A stretch of 64,000 nt of DNA from Agarilytica sp045430345. Its GTDB lineage: Bacteria; Pseudomonadota; Gammaproteobacteria; Pseudomonadales; Cellvibrionaceae. The stretch lies in assembly GCA_045430345.1 (NCBI GenBank), contig JAILXT010000001.1:62001-126000 (forward strand). The letters are read 5' to 3'. Position numbers and translations under genes: made by a program. Below, one piece after another: positions 1-8,789 of the stretch. Below the pieces are notes generated by a model. The model worked only from the letters and a program-made list of their open reading frames with translations. It had not been told where the DNA came from and did no database searches. Position 1 is the first letter of the stretch. Each line of letters opens with the position of its first letter.

Positions 1-26
1 TCGAGCCTCCTTTTCCGCTACAATTG

Positions 27-53
27 AAAAACCAGCCTTGTGCTGGTTTTTTT
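27..53 (+). terminator. Rho-independent terminator of an upstream gene
   Basis: A short stem (ACCAGC / GCTGGT, loop CTTGT) is preceded by an A-run and followed by seven T residues. It would end a plus-strand transcript from outside the window; the A-run before the stem means it could also act on the minus strand. It separates the AraC-type gene from whatever precedes it. Confidence 0.8.
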
Positions 54-158
54 ATGCCTGTCTATATCACGTATATTCTCTGAACGTCACGCTGGAACCA
101 TCTGTGTGAGCTGTAGACTAAGATTCTCCCATCTCCGCCTGCCATAGGATTAGGTGAT

Positions 159-974
159 ATGTTCGGTTTTGAACCTTTTCAGCCACTCTTTACGCCTCAG
201 GGTATGCGTTCTTCTAAGCTGCGTATGCGGGGTTCAAAGCCTTCGGTAGGCTTGAGCCGGTATGTGCATTCTTTCGTTCAAGTATCCGTGGATAAGCCCA
301 CACCATACCCCGTGATCCCCGATGGCATCGCCTCTCTTTTCATCAGTAAGCATGCCACGCTGTTGGTGGCCGCGATGACCAAGGTGACCGAATTTACACT
401 CCCCGAACCCGGAGATTATTTTGGTGTTCGTTTTGTGCCAGGGGCTATACATCGTATATTGGGGCTAGACCTTAGCGAGACGCGCGATCAGATTATCGAC
501 ACATCGCGCTTTAAGGGGAGTGTGTTAGCAGGTCTTCACGCAAAGCTTTATCCCGCTTCATATGAAAAGAAGGTTGCCGTTACCGAGTCTTTGTTAGGTG
601 AATGCTGGGCAGAAGCGGAGAAGAAAAGTGCTAAGGTCCTGGATATGGCGTTAAGGTTTATCTACTCAGCTCAAGGCAGGTTGTCTATTGAAGACGGCTT
701 GGCGGATAAGCTGAGTATTAGCCCTCGGCAGCTTAACCGTATTTTTTCTACCCATATTGGGATGAGCGCTAAGCGTTTTGCTCAGGTGATACGGATGCAA
801 AACGTATGTGCGTATTTGGAAGGGGCCCCCTCAGGCTCTCTTATGGCGTCTGAGATCTACGGGTATTTTGATCAAGCTCACCTGCTTAAGGATTTTAAGA
901 AGCACCTGAGCGCCTACCCAGAGGCTTTCTTTAAGCGTTTTCAGTCCGATTTTTACAATACGGATAAGTCTTAG
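159..974 (+). CDS. AraC-family transcriptional regulator
   Basis: A 271-residue protein. The C-terminal part (about 160-262) has the double helix-turn-helix of the AraC/XylS family, with a first helix-turn-helix around LADKLSISPRQLNRIF and the second ending in the typical YFDQAHLLKDFKKHLSAYP stretch. The N-terminal part (about 10-115) resembles the DUF6597-type sensor domain often found in such regulators; its ligand cannot be predicted. The start follows an AGGTGAT ribosome site. The next gene, a FabA-type dehydratase, begins 41 bp downstream on the same strand, so the regulator may control it or respond to a lipid-related signal. That link is inference. Confidence 0.85.
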   Translation: MFGFEPFQPLFTPQGMRSSKLRMRGSKPSVGLSRYVHSFVQVSVDKPTPYPVIPDGIASLFISKHATLLVAAMTKVTEFTLPEPGDYFGVRFVPGAIHRILGLDLSETRDQIIDTSRFKGSVLAGLHAKLYPASYEKKVAVTESLLGECWAEAEKKSAKVLDMALRFIYSAQGRLSIEDGLADKLSISPRQLNRIFSTHIGMSAKRFAQVIRMQNVCAYLEGAPSGSLMASEIYGYFDQAHLLKDFKKHLSAYPEAFFKRFQSDFYNTDKS

Positions 975-1015
975 ATCACGATACTGCCATAACGATTAGC
1001 TTATGGAGTACGTTT

Positions 1016-1510
1016 ATGTTCTTTTCTCATACAGATATTCTCGAAATGGGCGAGGGGGCCTTTTTCGGGCCGGGTAATGCACAGCTCCCCAATTCTGAAA
1101 TGTTGATGATTGACCAAATCACCCACATCTCAACGTCCGGGGGCGCCTTCAATCGCGGTAAGTTAGACGCGACCTTTGCTGTGACGCCTCAACAGTGGTT
1201 TTTCCCTTGTCATTTTAAAAACGACCCGGTGATGCCTGGTTGCCTCGGGCTGGACGCGTTATGGCAGTTGCTGGGGGTATTCCTCGGTTGGTCTGGTTTG
1301 CAGGGCAGGGGGAGGGCTCTTGGGGTCGGGAATGTGAAGTTTAGTGGTCAAATCTTTCCCGATGCGGGGGCGATACGCTATGTGCTTGATATTAAACGGA
1401 TAATTACTCGCCCGCTTGCGATGGGTATTGCCGATGGGTGCGTGGTACTCGATGATAAAGTGATCTATCGAGCTGAAAACTTAAAGGTGGGTTTGCTTGG
1501 GGTTTCTTAG
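1016..1510 (+). CDS. FabA-like 3-hydroxyacyl-ACP dehydratase
   Basis: The 164-residue hot-dog fold protein closely follows FabA (about 172 residues). The catalytic His is at 66 in the CHF.NDPVMPG motif and the catalytic Asp at 80 in GCLGLDALW; the ALGVGNVKFSGQ stretch is also FabA-like. FabA dehydrates 3-hydroxydecanoyl-ACP and isomerises the trans-2 to the cis-3 product, the branch point for unsaturated fatty acids. FabA normally sits beside fabB. Here there is no fabB, and the gene instead follows an AraC regulator, so this may be a second, regulated copy. A GGAG ribosome site lies seven bases before the ATG. Confidence 0.85.
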   Translation: MFFSHTDILEMGEGAFFGPGNAQLPNSEMLMIDQITHISTSGGAFNRGKLDATFAVTPQQWFFPCHFKNDPVMPGCLGLDALWQLLGVFLGWSGLQGRGRALGVGNVKFSGQIFPDAGAIRYVLDIKRIITRPLAMGIADGCVVLDDKVIYRAENLKVGLLGVS

Positions 1511-1534
1511 CAATGGTAAGGCGGGTGCCGCGGC

Positions 1535-1676
1535 GATGAGCCTATATTTACGGGAGCGCTGTAAATATGTCCCTATACGCTCGGCTCGGGCTCCATGCTT
1601 CGCTCTAACGCCTATGTCCCTATAGGCGTCAGCTTCGGCATCCATGCCTCAGATGTCCCGAAAACATAGGCTCATC
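1535..1676. repeat. 142-bp structured intergenic repeat element
   Basis: The element is bounded by 21-bp inverted repeats (1535-1555 and 1656-1676, 19 of 21 matching) that start GATGAGCCTAT. Inside lie two imperfect direct copies, each opening with TATGTCCCTATA (1566 and 1613) and each followed by a C/G-rich stretch ending TCCATGC. A perfect 8-bp hairpin ACGCCTAT / ATAGGCGT (1608-1629) lies in the middle. There is no reading frame. It resembles the dispersed REP-like or MITE-like intergenic elements of marine gammaproteobacteria. Only one copy is in this window, so dispersal elsewhere is inferred. It lies between two convergent genes. Confidence 0.6.
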
Positions 1677-1708
1677 CCCTAAATCTTCTATAACGTCGCA
1701 AAATTAAT

Positions 1709-2125
1709 TTAGTGCAAGCGCCCTTTTTCCTCCTGTTCCACTAACAGAACAAGCTGTTCGTATTCTGCATCTTCCTCTCCAGCGGCTAATAGCTCATGAT
1801 AGCGCTCCTCAAGCGTTTGGAAGTGAGAGATTTCTTCATCTCCGAGGTAATGCATACAATCACCGCCGAAATACCAAAATAGTGCACGGGGTACGCTGGG
1901 CATGAGATGTTGATAATTGCCGACAAGTTGTGAGAGCAGCCATTGCCCTAGATCGAGTTGTTCCTCTGCGGGTGTATCAGGCTCTTGGACTTTATCGAGT
2001 TTTTCTATGAAGTTTGCTTGAAGTTCGTCCACCTCGTCGCCATTAAATGGCGGAGTGTTTTTAATCTGTTCGGCGAGCTGCTGCAGAAGTTTTCGATGGT
2101 AAGTTTGGTAGCTTGTGTTCGACAT
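1709..2125 (-). CDS. PA2817-family hypothetical protein
   Basis: A 138-residue acidic, helix-rich cytosolic protein without signal peptide or membrane segment. Its W-rich middle (ALFWYFGGDCMHYLGDEEI) and length resemble the uncharacterised PA2817 family of Pseudomonas. I start it at the ATG at 2125, reading MSNTSYQ; the longer open frame upstream would overlap the start of the divergent ABC ATPase gene at 2159. In Pseudomonas the family also lies near an ABC-2 exporter pair and queF, as here, so this is conserved context. No function is known. Confidence 0.7.
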   Translation of the reverse strand: MSNTSYQTYHRKLLQQLAEQIKNTPPFNGDEVDELQANFIEKLDKVQEPDTPAEEQLDLGQWLLSQLVGNYQHLMPSVPRALFWYFGGDCMHYLGDEEISHFQTLEERYHELLAAGEEDAEYEQLVLLVEQEEKGRLH

Positions 2126-2158
2126 AATCAACGTTTCAATTAAATTAGGTTTCAGAAT

Positions 2159-3097
2159 ATGACCTTGGCACTTGAAATTCAAGGCTTACACAAAGTATAT
2201 GGTGACCGGTTTCAAGCCCTAAAAGGTATTGATCTGAAAGTAGAGCAGGGTGATTTTTTTGCCTTGCTGGGTCCCAATGGGGCAGGGAAATCTACGACCA
2301 TCGGCATTGTCAGTTCGCTGGTAAAAAAGACCTCAGGCAAAGTAAAAATATTTGATCATGATATCGATGAAAATTTTTCTTTGGCTAAGCAATCCCTAGG
2401 CATTGTGCCGCAGGAATTTAATTTTAGCGTATTCGAAAAAATTAAAGACATATTGATTAACCAAGGCGGCTATTTCGGATTGCCCCGGCAGCTGGCGGTT
2501 GAGCGGGCGGACAAATATTTAAAGCAATTAGGCTTGTGGGACAAACGTGATGAGCAGGCTCGTCATCTTTCCGGAGGCATGAAGCGCCGTTTAATGATTG
2601 CGCGTGCACTGGTGCATGAGCCAAAGCTATTAATTTTAGATGAACCTACAGCAGGGGTTGATATAGAACTTCGGCGGTCAATGTGGGAGTTTTTGGAAGA
2701 AATTAATGCGGCAGGGACAACCATTATTTTGACCACGCATTATTTAGAAGAGGCGGAGAGCCTTTGCCGTAACGTTGCGATTATCAGCAACGGCGAAATC
2801 GTAGAAAATACCAGCGTCAAAGATTTACTGAAACAGCTGAACAAAGAGGTCTTTATTCTCGATACCCAAAGCGCTGTGCCGTGCTGCCCAGAGGTAGCGG
2901 GTTATCTCATTAACAAAGTGGATGAAACATGCATAGAAGTTGAAGTAGATAAAGGCCAATCGCTCAATGCTTTGTTTGATGGTTTATCAAAATCTTCAAT
3001 AGACGTATTGAGTATGCGCAATAAGGTGAACCGCTTGGAAGAACTGTTTGTTTCATTGGTCAATAAGAATGCAGAGGAGAATGCGCATGTTAGCTAG
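2159..3097 (+). CDS. ABC-2 type transporter ATP-binding protein (YadG-like)
   Basis: A 312-residue ATPase with Walker A GPNGAGKS (38-45), signature LSGGM (137-141), Walker B LLILDEP (157-163) and the H-loop His 194. The C-terminal extension of about 90 residues is typical of ABC-2 exporters of the YadG/CcmA type. It energises the membrane protein encoded next, whose start overlaps the end of this gene by 11 bp, a sign of translational coupling. The exported substrate is unknown. The gene is divergent from the PA2817-like gene, with only 33 bp between starts. Confidence 0.92.
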   Translation: MTLALEIQGLHKVYGDRFQALKGIDLKVEQGDFFALLGPNGAGKSTTIGIVSSLVKKTSGKVKIFDHDIDENFSLAKQSLGIVPQEFNFSVFEKIKDILINQGGYFGLPRQLAVERADKYLKQLGLWDKRDEQARHLSGGMKRRLMIARALVHEPKLLILDEPTAGVDIELRRSMWEFLEEINAAGTTIILTTHYLEEAESLCRNVAIISNGEIVENTSVKDLLKQLNKEVFILDTQSAVPCCPEVAGYLINKVDETCIEVEVDKGQSLNALFDGLSKSSIDVLSMRNKVNRLEELFVSLVNKNAEENAHVS

Positions 3098-3860
3098 TGC
3101 ACAGTTCACCGCATTCCGCACTATTTTTCGTAGGGAAATCCGCCGTTTTATGCGGATATGGGTGCAGACACTGATCCCCCCGGTGATCACCATGGTGCTG
3201 TATTTTTTGATTTTTGGTAGCTTGATTGGGTCGCGTATTGGTGAAATGGGTGGCTTTGATTATATGGCCTTTGTGGTCCCTGGTTTGATCATGATGTCCG
3301 TCATTAATAACTCATATTCTAATGTTGTTTCCTCTTTTTACAGCGCAAAGTTTACCAAGAGTGTCGAAGAGCTGTTGGTCAGCCCAACACCGAACTACAT
3401 TATCTTATTGGGTTTTGTTTTAGGGGGCGCTTTACGGGGGTTGTTTGTTGGTGCGATTGTCACGGGTTTGTCCCTGTTTTTTACGGAATTGCATATTCAT
3501 AATATTATGGTCACTGTCGGTGTCATATTTTTGACTGCATTATTATTTGCGATTGCTGGGCTGATTAATGCCATCTACGCAAATTCGTTCGACGATATAT
3601 CGATTATTCCGACCTTTGTCTTAACCCCATTGACGTATTTAGGTGGCGTATTCTATTCGATCGATCTTTTACCGACGTTTTGGCAGGGGGTGTCGCAACT
3701 TAATCCGGTGTTATATATGGTTAACGCATTCCGATTTGGTTTTTTGGGTGTGTCGGATGTGAGCATCACGGCGTCGTTTTTCGGGATAGCCGGTTTTCTT
3801 GTGATGCTTTTTTGTTTCGCACTATATCTATTAGAAAATGGTAAGAGGCTGCGCAGTTAG
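3087..3860 (+). CDS. ABC-2 type transporter permease (YadH-like)
   Basis: A 257-residue integral membrane protein with six predicted helices and the ABC-2 layout: cytoplasmic N-terminus (RTIFRREIRRF), first helix around VITMVLYFLIFGS, and the conserved IPTFVLTPLTYLGGVFYSIDLLP region. I chose the ATG at 3087 because GAGGAGA lies at a proper distance; the in-frame ATGs further upstream lie inside the ATPase gene. It forms the membrane channel of the exporter with the preceding ATPase. queF follows 16 bp later and is probably co-transcribed, although a functional link to queuosine is not implied. Confidence 0.9.
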   Translation: MLASAQFTAFRTIFRREIRRFMRIWVQTLIPPVITMVLYFLIFGSLIGSRIGEMGGFDYMAFVVPGLIMMSVINNSYSNVVSSFYSAKFTKSVEELLVSPTPNYIILLGFVLGGALRGLFVGAIVTGLSLFFTELHIHNIMVTVGVIFLTALLFAIAGLINAIYANSFDDISIIPTFVLTPLTYLGGVFYSIDLLPTFWQGVSQLNPVLYMVNAFRFGFLGVSDVSITASFFGIAGFLVMLFCFALYLLENGKRLRS

Positions 3861-3875
3861 TCAGCGAGATTTTTT

Positions 3876-4685
3876 ATGACACATAATATTACCCTGGGCC
3901 AAAAGGCACTATACCCGGATACCTATGATGCGGCGTTGTTAGAGCCTATAGCCCGCGAACTCTCGCGTTCCGAATTGGGCCTTAATGGCGCCTTGCCGTT
4001 TCACGGTACTGATATTTGGACTGGTTATGAATTGTCGTGGTTGGGGACCTCGGGTAAGCCTGAAGTCGCGATCGCTGAGTTTTCTTTCCCTGCGACTAGC
4101 GCCAATATTATTGAGTCTAAATCGTTTAAATATTATTTGAATTCTTTTAATCAGACGAAATTTGATAGCTGGGAGCAGGTTCAGAATACGTTAGCGCAGG
4201 ACCTTTCGTTAAATGCGGAAGGTCAAGTTGGGGTTGCCTTGTATTCGCCAGAAGATTTTTCTGCACCTGAAAAGTTTCCGGGGACATGTGTGGATCGCCT
4301 TGACGTGAGTATTGGCCTGTATTCGCCGAATGCGAACTTGTTGACCTGCAGTGAAACCAAGGTCAGTCAGCGTGGCATGTATAGCCATTTACTGAAAAGT
4401 AATTGCCCTGTGACGGGGCAGCCAGATTGGGCCTCGGTTTGGATTGAATATTCTGGTAAAGAAATCACCCCTGAAAGTTTTTTGACATATATTGTGTCTT
4501 ACCGGCAGCACCAAGACTTTCATGAAAACTGCGTAGAGCGTATTTTTTGCGATCTCTTAGCGCGCTGTGAGTGCGATGCCTTAAGTGTATATGCACGTTA
4601 TACGCGGCGAGGAGGCTTAGATATTAATCCGTTTCGTAGCAGTGTTGAGCGCGAAATTCCGTTTAAACGTGTTGCCAGGCAATAG
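3876..4685 (+). CDS. queF: NADPH-dependent 7-cyano-7-deazaguanine reductase QueF
   Basis: A 269-residue long-form (YqcD-type) QueF, close to the E. coli length of 282. It reduces preQ0 to preQ1 in the cytosol during queuosine tRNA modification, using two NADPH. The QueF motif ESKSFK (80-85) that places NADPH is intact. The catalytic Cys is 177 in NCPVTGQPDWA, with the acid Asp at 184, and a conserved FHE lies at 215-217. The other queuosine genes are not in this window. Its position after the ABC-2 pair matches the neighbourhood in Pseudomonas. Confidence 0.95.
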   Translation: MTHNITLGQKALYPDTYDAALLEPIARELSRSELGLNGALPFHGTDIWTGYELSWLGTSGKPEVAIAEFSFPATSANIIESKSFKYYLNSFNQTKFDSWEQVQNTLAQDLSLNAEGQVGVALYSPEDFSAPEKFPGTCVDRLDVSIGLYSPNANLLTCSETKVSQRGMYSHLLKSNCPVTGQPDWASVWIEYSGKEITPESFLTYIVSYRQHQDFHENCVERIFCDLLARCECDALSVYARYTRRGGLDINPFRSSVEREIPFKRVARQ

Positions 4686-4702
4686 TTTTATTCGGCAGCG
4701 GG

Positions 4703-6085
4703 TTAAACAATCTTGTTTTTAACGCGGTCAACGATGAGTTTAAGGGATTCAACAATACGGTCTTTATCGTAGTTCCGTATTTTGTCTAGATCCAGGTGCA
4801 TTGAAAAACCTTCTGTATTTTCTTCAAAATAGCTTTGGTTGCGCCCGAGGTTTTTCCTGAAATCGACCACTTGATATACCTTGATTGGGTGGCTAAAACC
4901 TTTGACGGTTATTTCACCTTTATCGCGGCACATAATCGTATCTTTTACGAGCGACCAGGTTTCGTGAGATATTAAAATTTCCCCGGGGTCTGCGGCTGAT
5001 TCTAAGCGGCTGGCGAGGTTCACGTGGGTGCCAAGTACGGTGTAATCCATATAATGACTTGTGCCAAAGGTGCCAACGGTACAATAGCCCGTGTTGATGC
5101 CCATGCGAATACGCAAAGGTTTTTTAATACCTTGGTTGTACCATTTGTTTTGCAGCTCTTTCATCTTTTTACGCATCTCCACCGCCATAGACACACAGCG
5201 GACACAGTCCGCTTTTAGGCCTTGGCTATGGGAATCGCCAAAGAGAATCATCAAGCCGTCGCCCATAAACTTATCGACGTTACCTTTATAGTGGGCGACG
5301 ATCTTTGTCATTTCCGCCAAGTAATGATTTAGCAAGGCTGCGATCGTTTCAGATTCCAACTCTTCCGATAGTGAGCTAAAGCCTTGGATATCAGAAAAGA
5401 ACACCGTAATACGTTTGCGTTCGGTTTTTAACGAATCTTCGCGCCCTTCATTGACCGCTTTCCATACGGAAGGGGTTAAATAGCGTGAGATTTTATACGT
5501 GCGTAGTTTGTGAAGGGTGGTTTCATTGGCGAGTTGTTTCGCGCCCAACTCTAATCGTCGAATATGGGAATGTAGGTAAAAAGCATAGGCGCAAAAATAG
5601 GTGAAAATGCTGATGGCACTTGCGACGCCGATGGTGACATCCGTGGAAAATTTCCATTGCGGTTGGAAAAATAAAAATGTTAGGCCCACTCCGCAGGCAA
5701 ACGCGACATTGTCTACGACCCATTTCCGTAATCCGCCAAGAATTAGGGCATTGAATTGGATCATGATGATAAAGAGTAGTGTCGGGAGGACGGTAAATTG
5801 CACAAAGCTCAGAATAAAGCCAATAAGTACAGCATCCGCAGATGAAAGGTAGTCAAATACCTTATCGAATTGAGACTTCTTTACCCATTTTAAATAGAAG
5901 TAGCTGATTAATGTGTAGCTAAAAGCGATGGCCATTAAGGCCAATTCAATTTTGGACGGGGATGAGAGAAAACTATTGGACGCTACCGTCGCCGAGGCTG
6001 CAAAGCAGATGATCGCCCGAAGTTCATTTTTTTGAAACGGGGTGGCGAGTGCGTGATCGTCATTTTCTGGCAAGGCTGCTTGCAT
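4703..6085 (-). CDS. Membrane-bound class III adenylate cyclase (CyaB-like)
   Basis: A 460-residue protein. Residues about 25-172 hold roughly six hydrophobic helices, a MASE2-like sensor region, followed by a linker and a class III cyclase domain (about 224-400). Metal-binding Asp residues are 232 (FFSDIQGF) and 276 (KFMGDG). The adenine-selecting pair looks like Lys272 and Asp348, and the transition-state residues are Asn356 and Arg360, so ATP is the likely substrate. Length and architecture match CyaB of Pseudomonas aeruginosa, which makes the cAMP acting with Vfr; equivalence is inferred. The gene is convergent with queF, with an 17-bp gap. Confidence 0.85.
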   Translation of the reverse strand: MQAALPENDDHALATPFQKNELRAIICFAASATVASNSFLSSPSKIELALMAIAFSYTLISYFYLKWVKKSQFDKVFDYLSSADAVLIGFILSFVQFTVLPTLLFIIMIQFNALILGGLRKWVVDNVAFACGVGLTFLFFQPQWKFSTDVTIGVASAISIFTYFCAYAFYLHSHIRRLELGAKQLANETTLHKLRTYKISRYLTPSVWKAVNEGREDSLKTERKRITVFFSDIQGFSSLSEELESETIAALLNHYLAEMTKIVAHYKGNVDKFMGDGLMILFGDSHSQGLKADCVRCVSMAVEMRKKMKELQNKWYNQGIKKPLRIRMGINTGYCTVGTFGTSHYMDYTVLGTHVNLASRLESAADPGEILISHETWSLVKDTIMCRDKGEITVKGFSHPIKVYQVVDFRKNLGRNQSYFEENTEGFSMHLDLDKIRNYDKDRIVESLKLIVDRVKNKIV

Positions 6086-6190
6086 AGCTAATTCGTTATT
6101 ATATTCAGATGCGTACTAGATCTTCAGTCCTTTGGCGAACATTGTCAAATTTTAGAGTGGGGTGGTCGATAGATGTACGAACTTTATGTG

Positions 6191-7474
6191 TTATTGCTTT
6201 AATTTTAGATCTAGGTATTTTTCTTCTAGGTTGGCATATCGTGTTTCCAAGTCCGCCACCTCTTTTTTCAGTTTGGCTGCGTCACCATTGTCGACGGGAA
6301 TGGACGATTTATCTTCTTTAAGTTTTTTGGTCAGTTTTCGATTCTCGGAAGTGAGGGCGTAGACCTTGAGCTCATATTCGTCTTTTTGTTTTCGCATTTC
6401 TTGCATTTGGGTTTTGAGGCTTGGCAGTGCTTTTAGGCGGCCTTTAAGCTGATCGAGCTCTTTGTGTGCATTATTGAGTTCGTCTTCCATTAGCTGAATG
6501 CAGGTTTCGGATTCCTGAATGAAGCGTTTTTGCTTATCGAGCTCTCCTTTGAGGCCTTCCATTATTTGATTGCGTTCTTCGTCTGAGTTGGCGCCTTTTA
6601 GCTTTTCTTCCAGCTCTGTAATTATTTTGTGTTGATCTGCAGCGACCATCCGCAAATGGCGTAATTCGCCTGCGGTTTCGGCATCGGTTACTTTAACCGT
6701 CTCGATAATGGTTTCTGGATCGCCTACCCCCTGTTGGATCATTTTATCGATATTGCCGTAGGAGGCGTGATAGCCCTCTAAAGCGCTTTCGAACTTATCG
6801 CCATTTTCGACTTCGGATGCCATCGCACTGAGGTCGTTGTAGTGCTCCTGGGCTTTGTTTTTGCTCTCTTCCCATTGCTCCTCAAGGTCGAAGTAGAGCG
6901 CTTTAAATTTTTCTAAGTTATTGATTCGTTTCTTGGCGTTGGTCAGTTCCTGATTGAGTGCTTCTATATCGGCGTGATCCGCGACCTCTTCAGCTTCGGG
7001 GGTATAGTCTTCGTAAAAGTCGAATATCTGCTGATACTTCCCGCGGATGAGGGACCAGTTGATCTCTTCGTCTTCCGACTCAATGACAGAAAGAAGCGCC
7101 TCTTTTTCAGCCAGCAGCATGGCATATCTGAGCGCCGCAGCTCGACGAGGAAGGTCGGTGTCTGGCGCTAAGTCTAAAACGATGTCTCGGTCAGGGCTGA
7201 GACTCTTGTGGTGGTCGCGTGTTATTTCTATCTGATCGCCCACATGATCCAAAAAGGATTTACATAGGGCAAGGGGGGTGTCGGCAGCCGCTTCTGGCGG
7301 GGGTGGGGATGATTTTGCCGTTTTTAGATCCCCAACAAGTTCGGTCATCCGACCTTGAAGTTTCTTGATGAGGTTACGTAAAGATCTGTTTTGGTATAGC
7401 AGGATGATGCAAAAAATAAGCAGCACAGCGGCGACTTCAGCGGCAGCAATGAGAGCGATATTGTCCAATTGCAT
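6191..7474 (-). CDS. Membrane-anchored coiled-coil protein, function unknown
   Basis: A 427-residue protein with one N-terminal membrane helix (about 7-27, LIAAAEVAAVLLIFCIILLY) and a Pro-rich linker (PPPPE near 56). The rest is a long cytoplasmic region made mostly of heptad-rich coiled coil (about 165-427), with many Glu, Lys and Leu residues. The overall form resembles division, chemosensory or type IV pilus scaffolds, but no named domain is visible. It lies 105 bp upstream of the cyclase gene on the same strand, so the two could be co-expressed. I do not recognise the family. Confidence 0.75.
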   Translation of the reverse strand: MQLDNIALIAAAEVAAVLLIFCIILLYQNRSLRNLIKKLQGRMTELVGDLKTAKSSPPPPEAAADTPLALCKSFLDHVGDQIEITRDHHKSLSPDRDIVLDLAPDTDLPRRAAALRYAMLLAEKEALLSVIESEDEEINWSLIRGKYQQIFDFYEDYTPEAEEVADHADIEALNQELTNAKKRINNLEKFKALYFDLEEQWEESKNKAQEHYNDLSAMASEVENGDKFESALEGYHASYGNIDKMIQQGVGDPETIIETVKVTDAETAGELRHLRMVAADQHKIITELEEKLKGANSDEERNQIMEGLKGELDKQKRFIQESETCIQLMEDELNNAHKELDQLKGRLKALPSLKTQMQEMRKQKDEYELKVYALTSENRKLTKKLKEDKSSIPVDNGDAAKLKKEVADLETRYANLEEKYLDLKLKQ

Positions 7475-7679
7475 TTGTCTAGAAAGCCCTGTCTTTAAGA
7501 GTTATGAACCGGTTTACTGCTTATGCAAATATGTAAGGAGTATGGCCCAGAATTCGCAGTTTCGCGACATAAAGGCGTTAATTTAGGTTCTACTTATGGG
7601 TTTTCCCTGTAATTCATTGATTTTTAGAGGGTTTAGGGTGTTAAGGCGGTATTTTTCTGCGTTATCTACATGTGTAAGA

Positions 7680-7697
7680 GCCCCCTGTTTAGGGGGC
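7680..7697 (-). terminator. GC hairpin after the secreted-protein operon
   Basis: A perfect 7-bp stem GCCCCCT / AGGGGGC with a four-base loop lies 20 bp past the stop of the minus-strand gene ending at 7717. There is no strong T-run after it, so it may be a weak terminator or an RNA-stabilising 3' hairpin. The rest of the 7475-7716 gap shows nothing else. Confidence 0.5.
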
Positions 7698-7716
7698 CTG
7701 CGGTGTGGGATTTACA

Positions 7717-8778
7717 CTACTGACGATTGTTGCTCTGTTGTCTGCTTTGCAAGTGCAACCGGCGAACGGTTAACCTGTCGCGCATTTTTTCCATTTTGCT
7801 CGCGAGGGTCTTCATTCTTTGGTTTTTGAACTCCGACTTTCTAAAGTTAGAGAATTTCAGAGGCTTTGTGCGGTAAGCGTTTTCAACCAGATCAGCGGTC
7901 GCGTTGGGAATGCTCGATACGTTAGAAAGGCTAAGGTTGCGAAGGGTAAGAGGTCCAGAGACTTTATGGTCATTAAACATCAACCCGAAAAAGTCCAACG
8001 TCAGCCAATGCCTGCCTTTCGTTAACGAGGTTCGTGTTTGTGCCCACCCGATGGCATCACCCCGCGTGTTGTATAGGCTGCCAGCCATATGAAACTCACC
8101 CTCTTGATCCACGGCTACTTCAACGCCGATCTGTAAATCGCCGTTTTTACGGACTTCATTAAACTTACCCGTTGTGTGGATGTGGGGGCGACTGTAGAGG
8201 AAGCCCGACGATCCCTGAATCCATCTACCATCTATGGTTTCGGCTTGAATCTTAACGAGAAATGACGCCGCAATATTGGGTTGGTGTTGCGCGTCTAGGT
8301 CGAATGAGGCCGTGTATATGCCATCTCCTCTGCGCACATCAGCCCCTTTACCGTCGTCGGCAAATGTTACTGAGGTGACGTGTTGCCGTTGCTGGTTTTC
8401 GATATCGGCAACAAGGGCGTTCACCACATATCGTGAGAACCACTTGTTAAGGGTTTCTCCTTCCTGTTCTGGTGCAACCGTGGCGTAAAGAACGACGGGT
8501 TCCGGGTATTGAAAGCTCTGTTTCTCGGGCCAGAATGTGATGACGGGATCGTTTTTCGAGGGGCCGTGTACTGAATGAGGGTCAGCCGCTAGCCGCGCCA
8601 AAATAGGGTCTAGGTCTCGTTTTTTTAGCGAGTGGGAATTATCCGGGTAACGCGCTCTGCTTTGGTAGTCTTCGATGGTGTTGTCGAGGACTTCGATCAT
8701 CGCATCGAGCTCGGGTGTTGCGAAAGCAGATACCGAGATCAGTGAGGATAGTAGTGAAATAATGACAATGTTTCTCAT
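7717..8778 (-). CDS. Exported protein, partner of a secreted lipase-like hydrolase
   Basis: A 353-residue protein with a clear signal peptide (MRNIVIISLL...SAFA, cleavage near residue 20). The middle looks beta-rich and immunoglobulin-like, with a VTFADDGKGADVRRGDGIY stretch of the type seen in choice-of-anchor or DUF4785-like secreted proteins. The C-terminus (about 305-353) is strongly basic, with many Lys, Arg and Gln. AAGGAG lies eight bases before the ATG. It follows the lipase-like gene by 11 bp, so the two are surely one operon. A role as chaperone, inhibitor or surface anchor for the hydrolase is possible but not shown. Confidence 0.7.
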   Translation of the reverse strand: MRNIVIISLLSSLISVSAFATPELDAMIEVLDNTIEDYQSRARYPDNSHSLKKRDLDPILARLAADPHSVHGPSKNDPVITFWPEKQSFQYPEPVVLYATVAPEQEGETLNKWFSRYVVNALVADIENQQRQHVTSVTFADDGKGADVRRGDGIYTASFDLDAQHQPNIAASFLVKIQAETIDGRWIQGSSGFLYSRPHIHTTGKFNEVRKNGDLQIGVEVAVDQEGEFHMAGSLYNTRGDAIGWAQTRTSLTKGRHWLTLDFFGLMFNDHKVSGPLTLRNLSLSNVSSIPNATADLVENAYRTKPLKFSNFRKSEFKNQRMKTLASKMEKMRDRLTVRRLHLQSRQQSNNRQ

Positions 8779-8789
8779 GATCGGACTCC

